Assembly (NCBI RefSeq): GCF_030177755.1
Contig: NZ_CP126539.1
Span: forward strand, 3,594,001 to 3,658,000
From: Devosia sp. RR2S18
GTDB lineage: Bacteria > Pseudomonadota > Alphaproteobacteria > Rhizobiales > Devosiaceae
Reading direction: 5' to 3'
Length of the DNA stretch: 64,000 bases
Below are positions 44,846 to 55,122 of this stretch, in pieces (position 1 is the stretch's first letter; each line of letters starts with the position of its first letter). The position numbers and the translations under genes were made by a program. The notes beneath the pieces are model-generated. The model had not been told where the DNA came from. It searched no databases and was given only the letters and a program-made list of their open reading frames with translations.

Positions 44846-45754
44846 TCATTGAGGCACCATTTCGGGGTCGACCGGCAGTTCGGTTGAATTGGGTTGAGAG
44901 AAGGCGGGCGAGGACGGAGAAACCGGCACCAACTGCCCGGAGCGACCGGCAAGCACCGATTGCTCTCTGCCGAAGCGGATCAGCCGCACAGACTGGTTGG
45001 TGTCGGGGCCCGCGGCCACTGTGTTGTCGTCGAAGTCAACGACCGAGCGCAGCGTCAACGTCAGTTGCCCACGGGTCGAGGCGTTGATCAGGGTCTGCGC
45101 CTGGGCGGGCGTCAGTTCGAGCGTGGCGATGGTGGAGCTATCGAAAACCACCGGTTTAGGACGTGGTTCGGACGGGTCGACGGCCCCGCCGCTTTCACCC
45201 AGCTCGCCAAGGCGCTGCCCGATTGCGAGCACACGGACGTTGGAGAGGATGACCTCGGACTGCTCACCGGCCTCGCCCTGGGTGGTGAGCACCACATCGA
45301 CACGATCATTGGGGACTACGAATCCGCCGGCGCTCGACACCGCCGTCACACCGACAGAGACCCCTCGCATGCCTTCGGACAACACAGCCGACAAATAGCC
45401 CTGGTCGGAGCGCACGAGCTTGGCTTCGCGAATGGGCTCGCCCGGGAAGAACTCGAAGCGAGCAACGGCGCCGTCGAGTTCGGCAGCCGCATCGGGCATG
45501 GCAGAGATGGTGACGTATTCAGCACGGAGGGCGCCCTCGGGCCAGTCCTGCCACTCCAGCGTGTCGGGGCTCAGCCGCTCGCCCATGCCGATGGGTGCCT
45601 TGGCCACCAGGATCTGTGTCTGGGGCTCCTGGACGACTTGCGTCTGCACGATCTGTTCGGGCGCGGGACGTGACCCACCACGCGTTACGAGAAACGCGGC
45701 CAAACCACCTGCGACAAGCGCAACGACCAGCAAGATGATACGCGCCGGCTTCAT
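44846..45754 (-). CDS. cpaB: Tad pilus assembly protein CpaB/RcpC
   Basis: The 302-residue protein has an N-terminal membrane anchor (IILLVVALVAGGLAAFLV), then a SAF-type domain starting at LVAKAPIGMGERLSPD and the RcpC region with GVSVGVTAVSSAGGFVVPNDRVDVVLT. It is a periplasmic companion of the secretin and may contact peptidoglycan. GGAG before ATG 45754. First gene after a 196-bp gap that separates it from cpaA and may hold its own promoter. Confidence 0.92.
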   Translation of the reverse strand: MKPARIILLVVALVAGGLAAFLVTRGGSRPAPEQIVQTQVVQEPQTQILVAKAPIGMGERLSPDTLEWQDWPEGALRAEYVTISAMPDAAAELDGAVARFEFFPGEPIREAKLVRSDQGYLSAVLSEGMRGVSVGVTAVSSAGGFVVPNDRVDVVLTTQGEAGEQSEVILSNVRVLAIGQRLGELGESGGAVDPSEPRPKPVVFDSSTIATLELTPAQAQTLINASTRGQLTLTLRSVVDFDDNTVAAGPDTNQSVRLIRFGREQSVLAGRSGQLVPVSPSSPAFSQPNSTELPVDPEMVPQ

Positions 45755-45950
45755 GCCCAACTCCGGTTACACGAGGCGCATTTCGCCCCAAGCCATGAGC
45801 TGAACAGTGGACTCAAAGGGTCAAAGTTTGGTTAATCGGGGCTTTTTCGAGAGAGTTAACAGAGCGTTATTCTCTATAGGAAGCGGGCTTTGCGGAAACG
45901 AGGGGTCAGCCTTTCCTAAGCCGAAGTCGAGCACCGCCGAAGTGATGATC

Positions 45951-46451
45951 TTAGGCTGCGAGGTGCAAGAAGATGGTAGATTGCGAGTAAGTCAGCAGGC
46001 CGGCAATGGCCAGTGCGATCCCATACGGCACACCAGACTTGCGGTCGTGCAGGCGCTCCAACCAGCGATACCGCGCCAAGAATGGAGTAAGGGGCAGGCC
46101 GCGAAGCGCCAGAATGGCTAAGGTCAACACACCGCCAAGGAGGCCCGCATAGACAAGATAGGGTAGTGTCAGCCCAAAGCCGAGCCAGAGCGTGGTCGCG
46201 GCGGCCAGCTTGGCATCGCCCCCTCCAATGACGCGAAGAGCAAACAAGGCAAACCCCGCGGCGAGTACCACAAAAGCGCAGGCCAGGTGCATGGCAAATT
46301 GCTGGAGTGGCATGCCTACCAGCAGTGCCAGCAGAAGGAACGCTCCGGTAAGAAGCAAGACCAGCTTGTTGGAGATGCGCATGGTCAAAAGGTCGGACGA
46401 AGCCGCGAACGCCATAGCGAGGGGGAAGACGAAGAGGAGAATTGCGCTCAT
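45951..46451 (-). CDS. cpaA: prepilin peptidase CpaA/TadV
   Basis: The 166-residue membrane aspartic protease has about five helices and the two catalytic aspartates: SSDLLTMRISN (loop 1) and RVIGGGDAKL (GxGD). It would cut the Flp pilin and TadE-type proteins. ATG 46451 precedes the first helix; the frame is open upstream into the pilin gene without support. It follows flp by 13 bp. Confidence 0.93.
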   Translation of the reverse strand: MSAILLFVFPLAMAFAASSDLLTMRISNKLVLLLTGAFLLLALLVGMPLQQFAMHLACAFVVLAAGFALFALRVIGGGDAKLAAATTLWLGFGLTLPYLVYAGLLGGVLTLAILALRGLPLTPFLARYRWLERLHDRKSGVPYGIALAIAGLLTYSQSTIFLHLAA

Positions 46452-46464
46452 CGGTGTTCCGTTT

Positions 46465-46674
46465 CTAGTCGACGGTTTGCCAGGCACCTGTAAGTGCCGC
46501 TTGCACTTCGTCTTCAACGTAGTTGAAGAGTACCAACACGCTGTTTCCTGTGGCAGCCACCGCAACTATGAGCGTTATGGTGATAATGGAAGCGATCAAG
46601 CCATACTCGATGGCGGTGGCGCCCCGCTCACAGATCCATAAGCTACGAAAGCGCAGCGCCAGACTCTCTGACAT
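46465..46674 (-). CDS. flp: Flp/Fap family pilin
   Basis: This 69-residue major pilin candidate has a short basic leader ending at CERG, the processing site, followed by ATAIEYGLIASIITITLIVAV, the hydrophobic assembly helix with the conserved Glu at +5 and Tyr at +6. ATG 46674 gives a leader of usual length; another ATG at 46716 would make it longer. It heads the cpaA part of the cluster. Confidence 0.92.
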   Translation of the reverse strand: MSESLALRFRSLWICERGATAIEYGLIASIITITLIVAVAATGNSVLVLFNYVEDEVQAALTGAWQTVD

Positions 46675-47073
46675 CCCGCGAAGCGCTTTCTGTCTATCTG
46701 CGCAGGACATGAACACCTTGGCTCTCGACTTACCAGAAGGGTGGCAACGGCTTCGCGGCGGTTATTCGCTAGGCCTTGCGCGGCTGTGAGGAAGATCTTC
46801 ATCCCCAGGCTGCTGTTTTTCACGTCACTGCGTGGCGCTTTCGTCCGGCACGCCACACATCGAACCTAAGCAAAACGGTAGTCGGGAGCGGTTGAAATTA
46901 CGTTAAACGAAAGGCGGCTCACTGCGCCAAAACTCTTCAGTGGAAGCATGTGCATCAGCAAACTGGCAGGGCAGGAATCGCCAGCGGCCCCTGACCCGAC
47001 TGATCTTTGCCAAAAATTCACCATTCGGGGCGAGAGTGGACGCTAGCTTCCTTTAGCCTGCGGACCCCGTATC
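46675..47073. promoter_or_regulatory. intergenic region between flp and the plus-strand CpaC-N-like gene
   Basis: About 400 bp without a convincing gene. It must hold the divergent promoters of the flp-cpaA and 47074-48756 transcription units. It is more A/T-rich than its surroundings around 46890-46960 and 47005-47030. I found no clear -35/-10 pair, palindrome or terminator, so the assignment rests on position only. Confidence 0.5.
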
Positions 47074-47517
47074 ATGCGTTCAGTTCTTGCCGCCGTTTTC
47101 GTGCTTGTGTCCCTGATGGGGGCAGCACCCGCGGTGGCGAATGACGGCGCCCCGATCAATGTGAACGTCAACATGGCACGCATTCTCAGGATCAACGCCG
47201 CCGCCGCGACGGTGATCGTGGGTAACCCGGGAATTGCCGACGTTACGATCCAGGACCCGCAAACGCTGATCCTCACCGGCAAGAGCTATGGCCAGACCAA
47301 TCTCATCGTGCTCGACAGCGCAGGAAATCCCGTAGCCGACACCATGATCGAAGTGGTGCAGATGCAGGCAGGCGTGACCACGGTCTATAACGGCCTTGCC
47401 CGACAGAGCCTCTCCTGTGCGCCCGTCTGCCAGTCGGTCATCATGATGGGCGATGACCCGACCTACTCGTCACAAGTGCTGGCCTCAGCGCAATTGGTGC
47501 AGTCAAACACCAACTGA
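47074..47517 (+). CDS. pilus assembly N-terminal-domain protein (stand-alone CpaC-N-like)
   Basis: The 147-residue exported protein has a signal peptide (cleaved near AVAND) and a region, MARILRINAAAATVIVGNPGIADVTIQD followed by LTGKSYGQTNLIVLDSAGN, that matches the N-terminal domain of secretins of the CpaC/RcpA type, without the channel-forming part. Two cysteines near the end (SCAPVC) may form a disulfide. A periplasmic helper of the Tad machine is likely. The gene is divergent from flp. Confidence 0.82.
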   Translation: MRSVLAAVFVLVSLMGAAPAVANDGAPINVNVNMARILRINAAAATVIVGNPGIADVTIQDPQTLILTGKSYGQTNLIVLDSAGNPVADTMIEVVQMQAGVTTVYNGLARQSLSCAPVCQSVIMMGDDPTYSSQVLASAQLVQSNTN

Positions 47518-47605
47518 CCTGCTGTTCACCTATCGTTAAGGCTGCCAGCAATCTGTCAAATCGGTGGCTCTTCAGCTAACGGCTAATTAGCCAAACCGTC
47601 CTAGC

Positions 47606-48175
47606 GTGCTGTGCATGACTGGACGCCTTGCATCGAGAATAGGCCGAAAGCTGCTCGGGAAGCGGCGCCGCTTTGCACGCGATGAACGCGGCGCGACCGC
47701 GGTTGAGTTTGGGCTCCTCGCCTTTCCCTTTTTCGCTATCGTCGGTGCCATTCTCGAACAATCACTCGTTTTTCTGTCCGGACAGGTGCTGACTAGCGCG
47801 GTTCAGGACGCCTCCCGGCTGATCCGTACGGGCCAAGCAACAGCCACCAACTTCGACATCGATAAGTTCCGCGACATCATGTGCGGTCGACTCTACGGCC
47901 TCTTTGACTGCAGCGAAGTCCATCTCATGGTGACAGCTTATACGAACTTTTCTGAGGTCGAGTTCGTGGCGCCAGTCGACTGGGACTGCGAAATCGAGTG
48001 TGGCTGGACAGAGGACCAGGAGTTTGCGCCAGGCACGGCCAACTCAGTCGTGATTGTCCAAGCACATTACAAGCGCCCGGTCATCGTGAGCTTTGGTGGC
48101 GCTGGACAAGGTAATCTCGGCGACGGACGGCGGCTCCTTGGCGCTGCGGCCGTCTTTATGAACGAGCCGTTCTGA
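47606..48175 (+). CDS. TadE-family pseudopilin
   Basis: This 189-residue protein has a basic leader and the prepilin-like motif DERGATAVEFGLLAFPFFAIVGA, then a periplasmic domain with four Cys (MCGRLYGLFDCSE and WDCEIECGW). TadE-type minor pilins are cleaved by CpaA and needed for pilus formation. Met4 (47615) is another start. The stop overlaps the next start by one base. Confidence 0.87.
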   Translation: MLCMTGRLASRIGRKLLGKRRRFARDERGATAVEFGLLAFPFFAIVGAILEQSLVFLSGQVLTSAVQDASRLIRTGQATATNFDIDKFRDIMCGRLYGLFDCSEVHLMVTAYTNFSEVEFVAPVDWDCEIECGWTEDQEFAPGTANSVVIVQAHYKRPVIVSFGGAGQGNLGDGRRLLGAAAVFMNEPF

Positions 48176-48756
48176 TGTGGGTCGCGAGAGCCATTTCGCT
48201 CCTCCGGAAGTTCGGCGTCACGGAGGGCGGTGCGGCTGCGGTCGAATTCGCGCTTATCCTCCCTGTCATGCTCCTGGCCTATGTTGGCACAATGGAGGCT
48301 AGTGCCCTCATTTCGATGGATCGCCGGATCCAGACCGTTTCAAGCGTGGTGGGCGATCTTGTTGCCCGCAAAGAGGCGCTTGTCGAAAATGACCTGCTGA
48401 ACTTCTTCGGGGCGTCTACCAGCATCATGACGCCTTACACAACGGCGACACTCACTCAAACCATCACCCAGATTGAAGTGAAAAAAGACCGAACAGTTAA
48501 GGTCATCGACTCCTTTGTGTTCACCAATGGCAAGCTCACCAAACGCACCACGGAGGAGACAGATGATACCTACGAACTTCCTGAGCCCATGCTCGACATT
48601 TCGTTGCCTGCATTCATCATCGCCTCGGAGGCAAGTTACTCATACACACCGTTCTACGGAATCGTCTTCGACCAGCCGGTAAACCTCTATCGTCAGACTT
48701 TCTATCTGCCGCGGCATGGCAGCACCAAAAGGATTACGATGCCCGGCCCCTCCTAG
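48175..48756 (+). CDS. TadE/TadF-family pseudopilin
   Basis: A 193-residue minor pilin-like protein with the leader and hydrophobic helix GGAAAVEFALILPVMLLAYVG and a periplasmic domain without the Cys pairs of its neighbour. It is translated by a TGATG overlap with the previous gene. No TadG-like von Willebrand protein follows here. Confidence 0.85.
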   Translation: MWVARAISLLRKFGVTEGGAAAVEFALILPVMLLAYVGTMEASALISMDRRIQTVSSVVGDLVARKEALVENDLLNFFGASTSIMTPYTTATLTQTITQIEVKKDRTVKVIDSFVFTNGKLTKRTTEETDDTYELPEPMLDISLPAFIIASEASYSYTPFYGIVFDQPVNLYRQTFYLPRHGSTKRITMPGPS

Positions 48757-48822
48757 CCGGTTGCGCGGCCTCGTCCCCCATGCCACAAGCCGGCCATCCT
48801 TCCTCGATCCGGCTAGATCCTC

Positions 48823-49443
48823 ATGACCGATACCATCGTCCCCGTCTTCGATCTCGGCGGCGTGTTCGTCGACTGGAACCCCATGTACCTGTTCCGCAAG
48901 CTCTTCGACACCGAAGAGGATGCGCTGTGGTTCCATCAGAACATCTGCACGCTCGACTGGAATCTTGAGTTCGACGCCGGCGAGATCTATTCGGAGGGGG
49001 TGGCCAAGCTCATCACCCGCTTCCCCAGATACTGGCGCGAGATCCAGGCCTACGACCAGCGTTGGAAGGAGACTCTGGGCGGGTTCATCCAGGGCACCAT
49101 CGACATTCATGACGAGCTGATCGCCAATGAGGTCCCCACCTTTGCCATCACCAACTTCTCGTGGGAAAAATGGGTGAGTTGCCTGCCGGAGTGGCCGTTC
49201 CTCGAGAAGTTTGACGGCGTCATCGTCTCGGGTCTAGAGGGCCTGGTGAAGCCGGATCCGCGGCTCTACCGCGTCTTTTGTGAGCGGTACGGCCTTGCCC
49301 CCGAAAGCTGCGTCTTTATCGACGACAGCGAGCCAAACATCGTCGCCGCTCGCAAATATGGCATGCATGGCTGCCACTTCAAGAACCCCGAGCTGCTCCG
49401 CAAGGAACTGATCGCGCTCGGTTTGCCGCTCGCGGAAAAGTAG
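48823..49443 (+). CDS. HAD superfamily hydrolase (YihX-like)
   Basis: The 206-residue protein has the four HAD motifs: VFDLGGVFVDWN (catalytic Asp), ITNFS, the lysine in GLVKPDPRLY and the acidic FIDDSEPNI. This is the subfamily IA pattern of YihX/epoxide-hydrolase-N-like phosphatases and haloacid dehalogenases; the substrate is unknown. The last codons form half of a hairpin shared with upp. Confidence 0.88.
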   Translation: MTDTIVPVFDLGGVFVDWNPMYLFRKLFDTEEDALWFHQNICTLDWNLEFDAGEIYSEGVAKLITRFPRYWREIQAYDQRWKETLGGFIQGTIDIHDELIANEVPTFAITNFSWEKWVSCLPEWPFLEKFDGVIVSGLEGLVKPDPRLYRVFCERYGLAPESCVFIDDSEPNIVAARKYGMHGCHFKNPELLRKELIALGLPLAEK

Positions 49444-49459
49444 GCGTCCGCGCCTACTT
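49438..49459. terminator. hairpin shared by two convergent gene ends
   Basis: AAGTAGGCG (49438-49446) pairs perfectly with CGCCTACTT (49451-49459) over a 4-nt loop. Both stop codons, of the HAD gene and of upp, lie within the stem. There is no T-run, so it is either a weak bidirectional terminator or a 3' end stabiliser. Confidence 0.55.
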
Positions 49460-50098
49460 CGTCCCATACATGCGGTCGCCGGCGTCGCCGAGGCCGGGAA
49501 TGATGTAGCCCTTCTCGTTGAGATGGCTATCGATCGAGGCGGTAAATACCGGAACGTCGGGATGGGCGGCGTTGAAACGTTCGATGCCTTCGGGGGCCGC
49601 GAGCAGGCAGAGAAAGCGGATATTGTTGGCGCCGCGCTCTTTAAGCTTGTCGATGGCGGCGGTAGCCGAATTTGCCGTTGCCAGCATCGGGTCGACGACG
49701 ATGATCAGGCGGTTGTCCAGGCTTGAGGGTGCCTTGAAGTAATACTCGACCGGCTCCAGCGTAACGTGATCACGATAAATGCCGATATGGGCAACGCGCG
49801 CCGCCGGCACGAGGTCGAGCATGCCATCGAGCAGCCCGTTGCCCGCCCGCAGGATGGAGGCAAAGACGAGTTTCTTGCCCTTGATGGTGGGCGCATCGAG
49901 CGGCGCCATGGGCGTCTCGATCCGCACGGTTTCAAGTTCGAGATCGCGCGTCACCTCGTAGCACATCAGGTGCGCGATCTCCCGCAGGAGCCGCCGGAAG
50001 CCGGCGATAGATGTTTCCTTGTTGCGCATGATCGTCAGCTTGTGCTGGATCAGCGGGTGACCGATGACGGTGACATTGGCGCGGCTGACATCGTTCAT
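49454..50098 (-). CDS. upp: uracil phosphoribosyltransferase
   Basis: The 214-residue enzyme makes UMP from uracil and PRPP. Marks are [26 protein letters not shown], the PRPP loop [15 protein letters not shown], and the C-terminal [17 protein letters not shown]. It is the last gene of the nucleoside operon, 15 bp after deoB, and salvages uracil freed from the pyrimidine nucleosides. Confidence 0.96.
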   Translation of the reverse strand: MNDVSRANVTVIGHPLIQHKLTIMRNKETSIAGFRRLLREIAHLMCYEVTRDLELETVRIETPMAPLDAPTIKGKKLVFASILRAGNGLLDGMLDLVPAARVAHIGIYRDHVTLEPVEYYFKAPSSLDNRLIIVVDPMLATANSATAAIDKLKERGANNIRFLCLLAAPEGIERFNAAHPDVPVFTASIDSHLNEKGYIIPGLGDAGDRMYGTK

Positions 50099-50113
50099 CG
50101 GAACACCTTTGCT

Positions 50114-51331
50114 TTAGAGGAAACTTACGCCATGGCGGCCCGGCGACAGGCCGAGCCAGTGGGCGATGCTCTCGCCTATATCGGCGAATGTGGACCGAAT
50201 GCCAATCTCGCCCTGCGACAGGCTTGGGGAAAAGACAAGGATCGGCACCTGCTCGCGCGTGTGGTCGGTGCCCGGCCAGGTGGGGTCGTTGCCGTGATCG
50301 GCCGTCAGAACCAGCAGATCATCGTGCCGGAGCTTGCTGATCATCTGGGGCAGCAGACCATCGAATAGCTCGAGTGCGGCAGCATAGCCAGGAACGTCGC
50401 GGCGGTGCCCATATTCGCTGTCGAAGTCGACGAAATTGGTCATGATGAACGCCCGGTCGGCGGCCATTTCCAGCGCTTCCAGCGTCTTGTCGAACAGTTG
50501 AGGAATGCCGGTCCCCTTTATCTTGTGGGTGACACCCTGCCCCGCATAGATGTCCGAAATCTTGCCTATGGCGTAAACTTGGTTGCCGGCCGCCTTGTTC
50601 CGGTCCAGCAGCGTCGGCTCGGGCGGCGCGATGGCGAAATCCCGGCGATTGCCGGTGCGCTTGAAGCTGGTCGCGTCCTCACCAATGAAAGGTCGAGCAA
50701 TCACCCGACCGATCATCAGCGGCTTGGTAAGCTCGAAGGCAATTTCGCAGATTTCGTACAGCCGGTCCAAGCCGAAATGGCTTTCATCGGCTGCGATCTG
50801 AAACACCGAGTCGATCGAGGTGTAGCAGATGGGCTTGCCTGTCCGGATCGACTCCTCACCAAGTGCGGCGATGATCTCCGTCCCCGAAGCGTGCTTGTCG
50901 CCCAGAATGCCGGGCAGCTTGGCGCGCTGGATGAACTCGGCGATCAGTTTGGGCGGAAAGGTGGGTTCGGACTGCGGAAAGTAGCCCCAGTCAAAGGGCA
51001 CTGGCACACCGGCGATCTCCCAATGGCCCGAAGGCGTGTCCTTACCCTTGGAGACTTCCCGGCCCACGCCGAAGCGTCCCCTCTTGGCCACTGCAGAGAG
51101 CCCTGGCGGCACGGTACCGCTCGAGAGCTGAATGGCCGCGCCAAGGCCCATCGCGTCCATGTTGGGCACGTGCAGCGGGCCATGCCGCAGCCCCTGGCGG
51201 TCGGCTCTGCCATCGGCGGCCCATTCGGCGATGTGCCCGAAGGTGTTGGAGCCTTGATCGCCATATTTCTCGGCGTCGGGCGCTCCGCCGATACCAACGC
51301 TGTCAAGAATGCAAAGAATGGCGCGTGGCAT
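50114..51331 (-). CDS. deoB: phosphopentomutase
   Basis: The 405-residue metal enzyme of the alkaline-phosphatase superfamily moves phosphate between C1 and C5 of (deoxy)ribose. [27 protein letters not shown] at the N-terminus and [24 protein letters not shown] near the C-terminus supply the metal ligands. It links nucleoside phosphorylases with DeoC. Three bases after deoA. Confidence 0.96.
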   Translation of the reverse strand: MPRAILCILDSVGIGGAPDAEKYGDQGSNTFGHIAEWAADGRADRQGLRHGPLHVPNMDAMGLGAAIQLSSGTVPPGLSAVAKRGRFGVGREVSKGKDTPSGHWEIAGVPVPFDWGYFPQSEPTFPPKLIAEFIQRAKLPGILGDKHASGTEIIAALGEESIRTGKPICYTSIDSVFQIAADESHFGLDRLYEICEIAFELTKPLMIGRVIARPFIGEDATSFKRTGNRRDFAIAPPEPTLLDRNKAAGNQVYAIGKISDIYAGQGVTHKIKGTGIPQLFDKTLEALEMAADRAFIMTNFVDFDSEYGHRRDVPGYAAALELFDGLLPQMISKLRHDDLLVLTADHGNDPTWPGTDHTREQVPILVFSPSLSQGEIGIRSTFADIGESIAHWLGLSPGRHGVSFL

Positions 51332-51334
51332 GGA

Positions 51335-52669
51335 CTACTCCTGGCCCAACGGAGTGGGCGCAACGCTTTCAGGAATGAGGACGTGGATGGTGGCATCTGC
51401 GCCCAAGCGATAAGCTTGCTTGAGGCGGCGCTCCGCGTCAGCTGCACTCTCCTCGTCTCGCGCATGAATGCGGGCGATCGGAGTGTGGTGATCGACCGAC
51501 GTTCCCAGTCCGACAAGACGATCAAAGCCAACACTATGGTCGATGCTGTCGGTGGGACGGGTCCGGCCGCCCCCGAGCGCAACGACGGCCATGCCAACGC
51601 CACGGGTGTCGATCTCGGCGACCTTGCCCTCACCATCGGCGTAGACGTCGCGCACGATAGCCGCGTGCGGCAGATAGTTGTCCATGTTGTCGACGAAGTC
51701 GCCGGGGCCACCCAGCGCCTGCACCATGATGGAGAAGCGCTGCGTCGCCCGCCCACTTTCAAGCGCGGATTCCGCGAGCATCCGCCCCGCAGCCTCGGTG
51801 CCGGCGACGCCAGTCATCTCGGCAACCTTGGCACACAGCGCCAGCGTCACTTCCCGCAGCCGCTCATCTTGGTGCTTGCCGGTGAGGAAATCCACCGCGT
51901 TGCGGACCTCCAGCGCATTGCCGGCGGCACTGGCCAGGGGCTCGTTCATGTCGGTGATAAGAGCGCCCGTGCGGAGCCCCGCCCCATTGGCGACCGTCAC
52001 CAGGCTTTGCGCCAGATCCCGGGAGCGGTCCAAGGTGGGCATGAAGGCGCCCGAGCCCGTCTTCACGTCGAGGATCAGCACACCAAGCCCCGCCGCGAGC
52101 TTCTTGGCGAGGATGGACGCGGTGATGAGGGAGATAGACTCCACCGTCCCGGTCACATCGCGGATGGCATAAAGCGCCTTGTCTGCGGGCGCCAAATCGG
52201 CGGTTTGGCCGATGATGGCGCAGCCGGCTTGCCGCACGACTTGCCGGAAGAGAACATTGTCGGGATTGGTGTTGTAACCGGGAATGGAGTCGAACTTGTC
52301 CAGCGTCCCGCCGGTATGCCCCAGGCCGCGGCCGGAGATCATGGGCACATAGATCCCCATGGCAGCAAGAATCGGGGCCAGCATCAGCGAGACATTGTCG
52401 CCGACGCCACCGGTCGAGTGCTTATCAGCCACCGGGCCATCCAGGTCTGACCAATCGAGCACGTCGCCGGAATCGCGCATGGCGAGGGTGAGGGCGACCC
52501 GCTCCTCCATGGTCATGTCCTGGAAGTAGACTGCCATGGCGAATGCGGCAGCCTGCGCGTGGGAGACCGTGCCGTCGGCAAAGCCAGCGATGAACTGCGC
52601 TATCTCCTCGCGCGACAGCTTCAGGCCGTCGCGCTTGTGGAGGATGACTTCTTGGGGAAGGAAGGTCAT
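51335..52669 (-). CDS. deoA: thymidine phosphorylase
   Basis: The 444-residue enzyme splits thymidine (and deoxyuridine) with phosphate. It has [41 protein letters not shown], and the lysine-bearing [15 protein letters not shown]; the C-terminal pyrimidine-phosphorylase domain is present. Length fits DeoA. The gene follows the aldehyde dehydrogenase in the operon. Confidence 0.96.
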   Translation of the reverse strand: MTFLPQEVILHKRDGLKLSREEIAQFIAGFADGTVSHAQAAAFAMAVYFQDMTMEERVALTLAMRDSGDVLDWSDLDGPVADKHSTGGVGDNVSLMLAPILAAMGIYVPMISGRGLGHTGGTLDKFDSIPGYNTNPDNVLFRQVVRQAGCAIIGQTADLAPADKALYAIRDVTGTVESISLITASILAKKLAAGLGVLILDVKTGSGAFMPTLDRSRDLAQSLVTVANGAGLRTGALITDMNEPLASAAGNALEVRNAVDFLTGKHQDERLREVTLALCAKVAEMTGVAGTEAAGRMLAESALESGRATQRFSIMVQALGGPGDFVDNMDNYLPHAAIVRDVYADGEGKVAEIDTRGVGMAVVALGGGRTRPTDSIDHSVGFDRLVGLGTSVDHHTPIARIHARDEESAADAERRLKQAYRLGADATIHVLIPESVAPTPLGQE

Positions 52670-52691
52670 GCGGGGTCTTTCGCCCTTCTTG

Positions 52692-55064
52692 TTAGGCTCC
52701 GTAGGGAATCCAGACGTTCTTCACCTGGGTGGCCTTGGTCAGCAGATAAGGACCCTCAAAGCGGCGATCCGCAAAATCATAGGCGCGGCCACCACTGGTC
52801 CAGGTCTGCTTGAGATTGCCGGCTGAGCTGCGCTCCACCATGGCTGAACCTTGTGCCGAGCCGGCGTACCAGAGGCCATCCACCCCATCATGCTCGGCCA
52901 GCGTCTTGGCAAGTGAAATGGAATTGCCAGTGACGATGTTGATCACGCCGTTGGGCACGTCTGAGGTTTCGATGACCTGGCAGAGATCGGTCATGCTGAG
53001 CGGCGCCGCTTCGGAGGGCACCAGCACGACCGTGTTGCCCATCGCCAGCGCCGGAGCGATTAGCGCAACCGAGCCCAGGAGCGGCAGTTCGGGTGGCGCC
53101 ACGATCCCGAGCACGCCCAGTGGCTCGACCATGGCTGCTGCGACCGCGCGCAGCGGCGGGTTGTGGACGGCGCCATCGAACTTGTCGGCCCAGCCGGCAA
53201 AGGCAAAGAGCCGCTCGACGGCAAGCGCGACTTCGTCGCGCCCGTTCCTGCCGGTCTGTGCCGCAATGCGCGCGGCGAACTCGTCCCGCCGGTAATCGAG
53301 GTTCTCGGCAAGGAAATAGAGGATTTGTGCCCGCGTATGGGCCGCCGTCGTGGACCAGCCAAGCGCAGCGCGCGCGGCCTCAACGGCGTTGCGGATATCC
53401 TTGCGATTGCCGTCACCGACCTCCCCGATGAAGGCGCCGTCTGGCCCATGCACCGGGCGGGAATAGCCACTGTCGGGCCGCGCCTGTTTGCCCCCAATAT
53501 ACATCTTGGCGGTCTGATTGACTTGACCATTGTCGAGGGGATTGCCGGGAGTGGCTGAGAAAGCTTGTGGCTCGGGTATGGCAGCCGCGCCCAAGGTCTT
53601 TTCCCAGGCGGGCTTTAGGTACGCAGCCATCCCTTCGCGGCCACCTTCGCGGCCGAACCCGGACTCCTTGTAGCCGCCGAAACCGACTGCGGCGTCGAAA
53701 TTATTGGTGCCGTTGATCCAGACCACACCGGCCTTGATCTTAGGCGCAATGTCGAGCGCGAGGTTGATGTTCTCGCTCCAGAGTGTCGCTGCCAGCCCGT
53801 ATTTGGTGTTGTTGGCCAGCGCCACCGCTTCTTCGGGGGTGCGGAAGCTCATCGCCACCAGCACCGGCCCGAAGATTTCTTCGGCCACCAGCGCGTTCGC
53901 CGGCGAGACATTGGTTACGAGGGCAGGCTTGAGGAAGCAGCCGGTACTGGGCACCGCGCCATCGGGCTCATAGACCACAGCCCCCTCGTCAATGCCGCGC
54001 TGCATCAACTCGCGGATGCGCTCCACTTGCACGGACGCGACCATGGCTCCGATGTCGATGGACTTGTCGAGCGGGTCGCCCACGCGCAAGGTCGCCATCC
54101 GCTTCTTGAGCTTGCCGATGAACTGTTCCTCGATGCTCTCCTGGACCAGGAGGCGCGATCCGGCGCAACAGACCTGGCCCTGGTTGAACCAGATGGCGTC
54201 CACCAGCCCCTCGATGGCGCTGTCGATGTCGGCATCTTCAAAGACGATATAAGGGGACTTGCCACCCAGTTCGAGCGAAAGGCCCTTGCCCGTCCCCGCT
54301 GTCGCCACGCGGATGGCCTTGCCCACTTCGGTCGATCCGGTGAAGGCGATCTTGTCGACGTCGGGATGGGCGACGATGGCCTGACCGGTTTCACCGGCGC
54401 CGGTGACCATATTGACGACACCCTTGGGCAGCCCAATCCGCTCGCAGATTTCGGCAAAGAGCAGCGCGGTCAGCGAGGTGAACTCAGCTGGTTTTAGCAC
54501 CACCGTATTGCCCGCTGCCAAGGCCGGAGCGATCTTCCAGGCCAGCATCAAAAGCGGGAAGTTCCAGGGGATGATCTGGCCACACACGCCATAGGGCACG
54601 TGGTCGGGGAACTCGCGGCTCAGATGCTGTGCCCAGCCTGCGTGATGATAGAAATGGCGGGCGACCAGCGGAATATCGATATCGCGGGACTCGCGGATTG
54701 GCTTGCCATTGTCCATGGTTTCAAGAACGGCAAAGAGCCGGGCGTGCTTTTGCACCGCGCGGGCGATCGCATAGAGGTATTTGCCGCGCTCGTAGCCCGA
54801 AAGGGCGCTCCAGCCGGGGAAAGCTGCCCGGGCGGCGCGCACTGCAGCGTCGACGTCGTCGGCGGTGCCATCGGTGATCTCAGCCAGCCCGGACCCGGTC
54901 GCCGGATTGTTCGAAGCGAACGTCTTGCCAGGTTCGGTCCACGCGCCACCGATGAAATGGCCAAAGGCGCGGCCATGGCTATCGAGCCAGGCGATCGCCT
55001 GATCCGGGCCTTCGGGCGCCGGGCCGTAGTCGAGCGTTTCGAATATTTGCGCGATCTTGTTCAT
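52692..55064 (-). CDS. double-domain aldehyde dehydrogenase (ALDH16-like)
   Basis: The 790-residue protein has a complete aldehyde dehydrogenase domain (about 1-490) with [22 protein letters not shown], the general base in LELGGKSPY and the catalytic Cys299 in [11 protein letters not shown] second ALDH-type domain (about 510-790) follows in which no catalytic cysteine motif is seen and the Rossmann part ([16 protein letters not shown]) is kept. This is the plan of the ALDH16 family. Placed right after deoC and before deoA, it most likely oxidises the acetaldehyde that DeoC releases; the substrate is inferred. Confidence 0.88.
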   Translation of the reverse strand: MNKIAQIFETLDYGPAPEGPDQAIAWLDSHGRAFGHFIGGAWTEPGKTFASNNPATGSGLAEITDGTADDVDAAVRAARAAFPGWSALSGYERGKYLYAIARAVQKHARLFAVLETMDNGKPIRESRDIDIPLVARHFYHHAGWAQHLSREFPDHVPYGVCGQIIPWNFPLLMLAWKIAPALAAGNTVVLKPAEFTSLTALLFAEICERIGLPKGVVNMVTGAGETGQAIVAHPDVDKIAFTGSTEVGKAIRVATAGTGKGLSLELGGKSPYIVFEDADIDSAIEGLVDAIWFNQGQVCCAGSRLLVQESIEEQFIGKLKKRMATLRVGDPLDKSIDIGAMVASVQVERIRELMQRGIDEGAVVYEPDGAVPSTGCFLKPALVTNVSPANALVAEEIFGPVLVAMSFRTPEEAVALANNTKYGLAATLWSENINLALDIAPKIKAGVVWINGTNNFDAAVGFGGYKESGFGREGGREGMAAYLKPAWEKTLGAAAIPEPQAFSATPGNPLDNGQVNQTAKMYIGGKQARPDSGYSRPVHGPDGAFIGEVGDGNRKDIRNAVEAARAALGWSTTAAHTRAQILYFLAENLDYRRDEFAARIAAQTGRNGRDEVALAVERLFAFAGWADKFDGAVHNPPLRAVAAAMVEPLGVLGIVAPPELPLLGSVALIAPALAMGNTVVLVPSEAAPLSMTDLCQVIETSDVPNGVINIVTGNSISLAKTLAEHDGVDGLWYAGSAQGSAMVERSSAGNLKQTWTSGGRAYDFADRRFEGPYLLTKATQVKNVWIPYGA

Positions 55065-55122
55065 TGGTGGCCTCCTGGCGAGCGCCTTTTATTCTTCTCT
55101 GCAGCGGAGCAACGCCCGCCCG

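Noticed and set aside
50405..52450. A 681-codon plus-strand frame across deoB and deoA
   Set aside because: Long antisense frames are common in GC-rich DNA. Both minus-strand genes show full catalytic motifs and the plus frame shows none.
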